A model generated the notes under the pieces. It worked only from the letters and a program-made list of their open reading frames with translations, was not told the origin of the DNA and ran no database searches. Shown here piece by piece: positions 51,861-57,175 of a DNA stretch of 57,175 nt. Position 1 is the first letter of the stretch; the number at the start of each line of letters is the position of its first letter. Position numbers and translations under genes: made by a program. The stretch is from JAIVHC01 sp049975505 (GTDB taxonomy: Bacteria > Desulfobacterota > Desulfuromonadia > Desulfuromonadales > Desulfuromonadaceae): assembly GCA_049975505.1 (NCBI GenBank), contig JBNGCY010000002.1, forward strand, positions 1 to 57,175, written 5' to 3'.

Positions 51861-52167
51861 ACAGGAATTCTCCGGTGTTCCAGACCCGGGCTATGATTTC
51901 TCTTCGATCGTAACAGATCGGGGTGTTGAATGCAGAACAGTGGAATGCCAGTTAAAAGAGCGTTCCCGGTGTTTGCCTGAATGCGCAAAAGTCAGTGTTG
52001 ATCAGCTGCAATTTTCGGATAGAGCTGGTCTTCCTGAAGCGTTTTTTATACAGAGGTTGGTCGGGTTGATCGCAGGTGTTGCAGAAAAGAAATGTGGCGG
52101 AATTCAGATAGAGGTAAAAGAAACAGCCGAACTGAGGCATTCTGAAGCAGTTCGGGCTCAGCTCTGA
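51856..52167 (+). pseudogene. Possible frameshifted or non-canonical small gene after zapA
   Basis: A frame open for 103 codons after the zapA stop reads ...EFSGVPDPGYDFSSIVTD... and later GLPEAFFIQRLVGLIAGVAE, ending ...RHSEAVRAQL. It has no ATG; GTG 51940 is the first usable start and would give 75 residues. An ATG at 51857 overlapping the zapA stop is one base out of phase: one extra G in the AGG at 51863-51865 would join it to the frame. Five cysteines occur in the first half. It could be a coupled gene broken by an indel or base error, or chance. No family recognised. Confidence 0.35.
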
Positions 52168-52421
52168 AAGATAGATACCGTATCCGCCTATTCGCCTGAT
52201 TTATCGGCCTGATTAAAGATTGATACCAACCCGGTTGTAATCTCTTTAACACCACCCTCCTGTGGATGCTCCTTCATCCCCCTTCCTGTTACATTCATTA
52301 TTTTCATGAATTCTGACCAGAACTTAGGTCGGCAGTGTGCCTGTCATTGAAGCGGTCATCCTGCAAACATCAGAGTGTGCCATTGCCCTGCTCCAGGCGG
52401 AGTTGATGGTGAAAAAATGAA
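52168..52421. other. Unassigned interval before the 5-FCL gene
   Basis: Some 254 bases with no repeat element and no tRNA. The interval zapA to the 5-formyltetrahydrofolate cyclo-ligase gene is where 6S RNA (ssrS) lies in many proteobacteria. I could not fold a convincing 6S stem with matching ends here, so I do not call it. A CCGAACTG/CAGTTCGG hairpin lies just upstream (52127-52155). Confidence 0.4.
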
Positions 52422-53012
52422 ATGCGCAGTACAAAAACAAACCTGAGGCGGAAGCATCTCAAGCGCCGAAAGAGCATGGCTTTCGAACAGGTGCGTGAAT
52501 TGAGTCAGAAGGCGCAGGCCAGAGTGCTTGAACTGCCGCAATTCAGGCATGCGCGTACTGTAGGACTGTATTCTCCTGTGGGCAATGAAGTGCAAACCTG
52601 TTTGCTGCGTGAGTGGGCACTTGAAAACGGCACTGTTGTTGGCTATCCAAGTGTGGTTAAGCAGCAAATGAATTTTGTCCGCTCTTCAACTGAATGTGTA
52701 TGGATACCTGGCGCATTTGACATCCTGGAGCCGCGAATATCCACTGACAGCTACGGCGAATGCGTGATCCGGCCCGGATGTCTGGATGTGGTGGTTGTTC
52801 CGGGGGTGGCGTTTGATCCGAGCGGCGGACGCCTGGGATATGGAAAAGGTTTTTATGACCGGTTTTTGCCGCAGTGCAAAGCAGGGTGTGCCCTGGTCGG
52901 TCTTGCATATGCTTTTCAACTCGAAGAAAGACTTCCGTGTGAACACCATGACGTAGGTCTGGACTATGTGATCACCGATGCACAGATTATTGAATGTGCC
53001 GCAAACAGATGA
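52422..53012 (+). CDS. 5-formyltetrahydrofolate cyclo-ligase
   Basis: A 196-residue enzyme that uses ATP to turn 5-formyltetrahydrofolate into 5,10-methenyltetrahydrofolate, returning a storage or inhibitory form to one-carbon metabolism. It has the basic N-terminus with LRRKHLKRRKSM, the substrate loop VGLYSPVGNEVQT, VVVPGVAFDPSGGRLGYGKG (ATP loop) and FYDRFL. Known as fau, ygfA or MTHFS. Its ribosome binding site is poor; the gene follows zapA after 561 bases. Confidence 0.95.
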   Translation: MRSTKTNLRRKHLKRRKSMAFEQVRELSQKAQARVLELPQFRHARTVGLYSPVGNEVQTCLLREWALENGTVVGYPSVVKQQMNFVRSSTECVWIPGAFDILEPRISTDSYGECVIRPGCLDVVVVPGVAFDPSGGRLGYGKGFYDRFLPQCKAGCALVGLAYAFQLEERLPCEHHDVGLDYVITDAQIIECAANR

Positions 53013-53081
53013 CAGGTGTTCCGATTTGCACGGGTTGAATTCTTCAACGCATTAGCGCACCGGCGCTGGAGGTTATAAACT

Positions 53082-54644
53082 ATGGACGGAGGACTGGTAT
53101 TTTTTCTCTTGGTGCTGGCGTTGGCGGGAGGCGGTTTTGCCGGCTCCCTTATTCGCCAGCGTATGGATGAATCGCGCACCGGCAGTGCGGAGCAACTTGC
53201 ACAGCAGATTGTAAGTGATGCAAAAAAAGAGGCGACAACTCTGCGCAAAGAGGCGGAGTTGCAGGCCAAAGATACGGTATTTGAAGCCAAGTCAGCATGG
53301 GAAAAAGAGGCTCGTGACTTAAGGCGCGAATTGCAGGCACAGGAAAAACGTCTCAATCAGCGAGAAGAAAACCTCGATCGCAAGGATCTGGCTCTCGAAG
53401 AGCGCGATCGGGATCTGCAGAAACGCGAACGTGATCTTGCCTCTCAGGAGGGCAGGGTTCGCAAACTGGAAAGCGAAGCCGCCGAGCTGGTTGAGCAGCG
53501 CAGGGAAGCATTGGAAAAGACTTCCGGCCTGTCTTCGGAAGAGGCTAAGAAGCAGCTCATTCAGGGGATGGAGAGCCAGGCACGCCATGATGCGGCGAAG
53601 AAGATAAAGCAGATCGAAGATGAAGCGCGGGAGCAGGCGGATAAAAAAGCTAAAGAGATTCTTTCTCTGGCTATTCAGCGCTATGCCGGTGACTATGTGG
53701 CGGAAAAGACTGTAAGTGTGGTGGCTCTGCCTTCAGATGAGATGAAGGGCCGCATTATCGGACGTGAAGGGCGAAATATCCGCGCCATTGAGGCCGCCGC
53801 CGGAATCGATCTTATTATTGACGATACCCCCGAGGCCGTGATTATTTCCGGATTCAACCCGGTGCGGCGCGAAATTGCGCGCATTGCTCTGGAGAAACTG
53901 GTGGCTGACGGTCGTGTGCACCCGGCACGTATCGAAGAGGTGGTGAACAAAGCGGAAGAGGATGTGCGTCAGTCAATCCGCGAAGCCGGAGAACAGGCAA
54001 CCTTTGATGTCGGAGTTCACGGGATTCACCCCGAGATTGTCAAACTCCTCGGGCAGTTGAAATATCGCACTTCTTACGGCCAGAATATCCTTAAGCACTC
54101 TCTTGAAGTTGCATTTCTGTGTGGCGTCATGGCGGCGGAAATCGGCATCAATGTGAAGCAGGCGAAGCGCGCCGGGCTTCTGCATGATCTCGGCAAGGCC
54201 GTGGATCATGAGGTGGAAGGATCGCATGCCAAAATCGGCGCGGATCTGGCGCGTAAATACGGTGAAGCAGAAGAAATTGTGCATGCTATTGCCGCCCATC
54301 ACGAAGAGGAGAAGCCGTCTACAGTGCTGGCGGTGCTGGTACAGGCCGCGGATGCTCTCTCCGGAGCACGTCCCGGAGCCCGGCGTGAAATGCTGGAGAT
54401 GTACGTCAAGCGTCTCGAGGATCTTGAGCGTATTGGTACTTCCTTTGAGGGGGTAGAGAGTTGCTATGCCATTCAAGCCGGACGTGAGATCCGCGTGATG
54501 GTTTCAAGCTCAAAGGTAACCGATGAACACGCTCATGTGATAGCCCGCGACATTGCACATAAAATTGAAGACGAGATGACGTATCCCGGCCAGATCAAGG
54601 TCAATGTCATCCGGGAGACCCGGGCGGTTGACTATGCAAAATAG
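53082..54644 (+). CDS. rny: Ribonuclease Y
   Basis: A 520-residue membrane-anchored endoribonuclease initiating mRNA decay. An N-terminal segment (about 3-21, GLVFFLLVLALAGGGFAGSL) is followed by a long charged coiled coil (about 30-200), a KH domain (GRIIGREGRNIRAIEAAAGI, about 225-245) and an HD domain with HDLGKAVDHEVEGSHA (about 368). The GGAGG site is eight bases before the ATG. ymdB follows after 30 bases, as in many genomes. Confidence 0.97.
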   Translation: MDGGLVFFLLVLALAGGGFAGSLIRQRMDESRTGSAEQLAQQIVSDAKKEATTLRKEAELQAKDTVFEAKSAWEKEARDLRRELQAQEKRLNQREENLDRKDLALEERDRDLQKRERDLASQEGRVRKLESEAAELVEQRREALEKTSGLSSEEAKKQLIQGMESQARHDAAKKIKQIEDEAREQADKKAKEILSLAIQRYAGDYVAEKTVSVVALPSDEMKGRIIGREGRNIRAIEAAAGIDLIIDDTPEAVIISGFNPVRREIARIALEKLVADGRVHPARIEEVVNKAEEDVRQSIREAGEQATFDVGVHGIHPEIVKLLGQLKYRTSYGQNILKHSLEVAFLCGVMAAEIGINVKQAKRAGLLHDLGKAVDHEVEGSHAKIGADLARKYGEAEEIVHAIAAHHEEEKPSTVLAVLVQAADALSGARPGARREMLEMYVKRLEDLERIGTSFEGVESCYAIQAGREIRVMVSSSKVTDEHAHVIARDIAHKIEDEMTYPGQIKVNVIRETRAVDYAK

Positions 54645-54674
54645 AGAAATCTCCTCTCACATTCGGAGGGGCGT

Positions 54675-55460
54675 GTGAAGCTGCTGTTTGTTGGAGATGT
54701 CGTTGGGCGGGCGGGGCGCAATATGCTCTCTACCCATCTGGGGCGCTTGATTGATACCTGCGCTGTGGATTTCGTAGTGGTAAACGGAGAAAATGCCGCC
54801 GGAGGGTTCGGATTGACAGATGATGTGGTGCGCTCTTTTCGCAAACTTGGAGTGCATGTCATCACCTCCGGCAATCACATCTGGGATAAGAAGGAGTTCT
54901 ACTCCTCCCTGAACCGCTTCGCCGATGTCCTGCGTCCCGGCAACTACCCCCCGGGGGCGCCCGGACGTGGTGCGGGAGCCTACGAAACCAGTGCCGGGAT
55001 TCGCGTAGGGGTGATCAATCTGCAGGGACGGGTGTTCATGAACGATATCGACTGTCCCTTCAGAATCGCCGATGAACTCATTGAAAAGCTGCGTCCTGAG
55101 ACCGATCTGATTTTCATCGATTTCCACGCCGAGGCCACAAGTGAAAAAATGGCCTTTGCCCACTATGTGGATGGCCGGGTGGCCGCAGTGATCGGTACTC
55201 ACACCCATGTGCCCACGGCGGATGAACAGATCCTCCCTGGAGGAACCGGCTATCAGAGCGATGCGGGGATGACCGGAAGTCGTGATTCGGTTATCGGTGT
55301 ACGTAAGGATGTGGCGGTGGAAAAGTTTGTGACCCAGCTTCCCGCGCGCTTTGAGGTTGCCAAAAAAGATCCGATTCTGTGCGGGGTACTTCTGGACATC
55401 AACGAAAACACCGGTTTGTGTGAAGGGATCGAGCGCATTCAGCGCGGGCCGGACAAGTAA
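54675..55460 (+). CDS. ymdB: YmdB family metallophosphoesterase (2',3'-cyclic nucleotide phosphodiesterase)
   Basis: A 261-residue calcineurin-like enzyme of the TIGR00282 family. Metal-binding motifs are GDVVGRAGR, VVNGENAAGG, GNHIWDKKE, DFHAEATSEK and GTHTHVPTAD. In Bacillus YmdB affects RNA levels and biofilm choice and lies next to rny, as here. It starts at GTG 54675 with GGAGG eight bases upstream. tyrS follows after 76 bases. Confidence 0.95.
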   Translation: MKLLFVGDVVGRAGRNMLSTHLGRLIDTCAVDFVVVNGENAAGGFGLTDDVVRSFRKLGVHVITSGNHIWDKKEFYSSLNRFADVLRPGNYPPGAPGRGAGAYETSAGIRVGVINLQGRVFMNDIDCPFRIADELIEKLRPETDLIFIDFHAEATSEKMAFAHYVDGRVAAVIGTHTHVPTADEQILPGGTGYQSDAGMTGSRDSVIGVRKDVAVEKFVTQLPARFEVAKKDPILCGVLLDINENTGLCEGIERIQRGPDK

Positions 55461-55536
55461 TATGTGTGTTCATAAATTTAGATGCTTCGAGTAAATATTC
55501 TGCAGACAGAACAGTGAAGAGAGACAGGACAAAAGC

Positions 55537-56829
55537 ATGAATTTTGTGGAAGAATTGACCTGGCGCGGCATGGTGCATGACATCACTCCCGGTACTGAAG
55601 AGCAACTTCAAAAAGAGATGACCGCCGCTTACGTGGGCATAGACCCCACCGCCGATTCGCTGCATATAGGCCATCTGGTCAGTGTCATGATGCTCAAACA
55701 TCTCCAGCTTGCCGGGCATAAGCCCATTGCTCTTGTGGGCGGAGCCACAGGCATGATCGGTGATCCCTCCATGAAATCCACGGAGCGCAATCTGCTGGAT
55801 GAGCCCACTCTGCGCCACAATGAAAACTGTATAAAAATGCAACTGGAAAAATTTCTGGACTTTAAATCCACTGCCCCCAATGCAGCAGAGCTGGTCAACA
55901 ACTACGACTGGATGAAGGAATTCAGTTTTCTTGATTTTATTCGTGATATCGGCAAACACATCACGGTCAACTATATGATGGCCAAAGACAGTGTGAAAAA
56001 ACGCCTTGGAGAGGAATCCAAAGCCGGCCTTTCCTTTACTGAATTCACCTATCAGCTTGTTCAGGGGGCTGACTTTCTCCACTTGTATCGCGAGAAAAAC
56101 TGCAAACTGCAGATGGGGGGCTCAGATCAGTGGGGCAATATAACCACCGGCACAGAACTGATCCGCCGCAAGGAGGGTGGTGAGGCCTTTGCCCTTACCT
56201 GTCCCCTCATCACCAAAGCGGACGGGGGGAAGTTCGGAAAAACCGAAGAGGGCAATGTCTGGCTTGACCCGCGCCTGACCACGCCGTACAAGTTCTATCA
56301 GTTCTGGCTTAACGTCTCCGACGCCGATGCAGAAAGGTACATCAAGATATTCACCCTTCTGGGCCGGGATGAAATTGCGGCACTGGTGCAGGAGCAACAA
56401 GCCGCACCCCATCAGCGCCCGCTGCAGAAACGCCTGGCACAGGAAGTTACCACTATGGTCCACGGGAAGGAAGAGTACGACAAGGCCGTGGAGGCCTCAC
56501 AGATATTGTTTGGCAAGGCTACCGCAGATGCTCTGGCGCGTCTGGACAAAGACACTTTTTTGGCCGTGTTTGAAGGTGTGCCTACCTATACAGTAGAGCG
56601 CGGTATCATCGACGCCGGCATCCCGGTGGTGGAGCTGCTCGCCGCAGAAACCGATATATTCCCGTCCAAGGGTGAATTACGTCGCAGTGTGAAAGGTAAC
56701 GCTCTGAGTATCAATAAAGAGAAAATAGCAGACCCGGAACACGTTATCTCATCCGGGGATCTCATAAACGAAACCTATATCCTTGTTCAGAAGGGCAAGA
56801 AGAACTACTATATTGTAGAAATCAGATAG
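55537..56829 (+). CDS. tyrS: Tyrosyl-tRNA synthetase
   Basis: A 430-residue class I synthetase that charges tRNA-Tyr. The HIGH motif is DSLHIGHLVSVMML (about 40-52) and the KMSKS loop is KFGKTEEGNVWLD (about 232). The C-terminal S4 domain (about 355-425, with FPSKGELRRSVKGNALSINK) binds tRNA. It belongs to the longer eubacterial branch (TyrZ-like). The gene lies just upstream of an rRNA promoter region. Confidence 0.98.
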   Translation: MNFVEELTWRGMVHDITPGTEEQLQKEMTAAYVGIDPTADSLHIGHLVSVMMLKHLQLAGHKPIALVGGATGMIGDPSMKSTERNLLDEPTLRHNENCIKMQLEKFLDFKSTAPNAAELVNNYDWMKEFSFLDFIRDIGKHITVNYMMAKDSVKKRLGEESKAGLSFTEFTYQLVQGADFLHLYREKNCKLQMGGSDQWGNITTGTELIRRKEGGEAFALTCPLITKADGGKFGKTEEGNVWLDPRLTTPYKFYQFWLNVSDADAERYIKIFTLLGRDEIAALVQEQQAAPHQRPLQKRLAQEVTTMVHGKEEYDKAVEASQILFGKATADALARLDKDTFLAVFEGVPTYTVERGIIDAGIPVVELLAAETDIFPSKGELRRSVKGNALSINKEKIADPEHVISSGDLINETYILVQKGKKNYYIVEIR

Positions 56830-56836
56830 TTCCGTC

Positions 56837-56876
56837 TCCTGTCATGGCTACACAGGAACTGGCCTGCGAATTTTTT
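56837..56876 (+). terminator. Weak candidate terminator of tyrS
   Basis: TCCTGT (56837-56842) pairs with ACAGGA (56852-56857); a T-run (TTTTTT, 56871-56876) follows only after 13 bases. The stem is short, so it may not be efficient. Confidence 0.3.
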
Positions 56877-56886
56877 GCAATAAAGG

Positions 56887-56915
56887 TTGACTCCTGTGGC
56901 CGATGCATATATAAA
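56887..56915 (+). promoter_or_regulatory. rRNA promoter P1 candidate
   Basis: TTGACT (56887-56892) and TATAAA (56910-56915) are separated by exactly 17 bases, each hexamer matching five of six. It is the upstream one of two tandem promoters typical of rRNA operons. Confidence 0.7.
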
Positions 56916-57031
56916 CACGCTTCCGTTTCGAAAACACGCCGGGGGATATAGGATAAGGCGTGCCGAGTAGACAGGATTTGAGGGCAAAAAGAGTAGCGAA
57001 TCTAAAGAGCAAAAAAAGCGAACAAAAGCGC

Positions 57032-57060
57032 TTGACAGCAAGCGAGTGATTCGTTAGAGT
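57032..57060 (+). promoter_or_regulatory. rRNA promoter P2 candidate
   Basis: TTGACA (57032-57037) and TAGAGT (57055-57060) are 17 bases apart. An A-rich tract (57011-57026) just upstream resembles an UP element. Transcripts would enter the pre-16S leader below. Confidence 0.75.
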
Positions 57061-57175
57061 TCATCTCCGCTGCCAACGGGCGGCGCAGAAAAGCAAGACA
57101 GAACGTAGTTAGAAAAAAAGAGTTGGTCTTTGAAAACTGAATAGCAGACGCAAAGATAAATTTGCGGGAACCAAA
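57061..57175 (+). other. Leader of an rRNA operon; 16S rRNA expected just outside the window
   Basis: The sequence TGGTCTTTGAAAA (57124-57136) followed by CTGAATAG resembles boxA antitermination signals and the stretch found before 16S rRNA in many bacteria. No mature 16S sequence (AGAGTTTGATCCTGG) is reached before the window ends, so the RNA gene itself is not called. Confidence 0.75.

Noticed and set aside
51861..52167. 6S RNA after zapA
   Set aside because: The expected closing stem between the 5' region (TTCTCCGGTGTTCC) and any sequence about 180 bases later was not found; kept only as a search to run.

Overview
The window is a chromosomal stretch of a Gram-negative (diderm) bacterium. 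It has a complete type II secretion operon, a TonB-dependent receptor and several lipoproteins. A flagellar rod-type protein, a small tetrahaem c-type cytochrome, MgtE, PPDK and a BCCT-type transporter suggest a motile bacterium with cytochrome-based, probably anaerobic, respiration that copes with osmotic stress. Gene content is compatible with Chrysiogenota or a Desulfobacterota-like lineage, but the sequence alone does not settle this. Almost everything is core-genome material. There is no prophage, plasmid or defence island, no complete IS, no tRNA and no CRISPR array that I could see.

Layout. 1-748: 5' part of a TonB-dependent receptor (minus). 876-1185: a palindromic repeat (family A) with a second element (family B) nested in it. 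1400-4416: two cyclic-di-GMP proteins ending at a strong terminator. 4434-6717: a MazG-like protein, SfsA and a TmcAL-type ligase, all overlapping. 6746-8801: lemA and two TPM-domain genes (minus). 9024-9826: a YkgJ-type cysteine-cluster gene crossing an assembly gap. 9834-12517: lon and a small partner (minus). 12640-24484: gspC to gspN (minus), with a second assembly gap in gspN. 24647-30440: feoA, znuBCA, an FKBP lipoprotein, a lone flagellar protein and a cytochrome, lying between two inverted copies of repeat A. 30464-38604: mgtE, recO, glyQS and ppdK. 38700-45718: a methyltransferase, a BCCT transporter, ubiE and an AsmA-like protein. 45889-56829: smc, a roadblock-like gene, ftsY, a zapB-like gene, zapA, a 5-FCL gene, rny, a YmdB phosphodiesterase and tyrS. 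The last 300 bases are a tandem-promoter rRNA leader; the 16S gene should begin just outside the window.

The most interesting signal is not a protein. Three small families of non-coding elements sit between the genes. Family B (133-155 bp, three copies) has GTAAC-type inverted ends and an extended internal hairpin. It is flanked by perfect 8-bp direct repeats at two copies and a 6/8 repeat at the third, so it is a MITE; the GTAA ends with 8-bp duplications point to an IS66-family transposase acting in trans. One copy has jumped into a family A element, which gives a relative date. Family A (about 180 bp, three full copies and a fragment) is itself palindromic. A single family C element carries a dRS3-like palindrome.

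Two 100-N gaps are each flanked by identical 55-bp sequences. These are contig ends that overlap and were not merged, so YkgJ and GspN each become one intact reading frame when 155 bp are collapsed.
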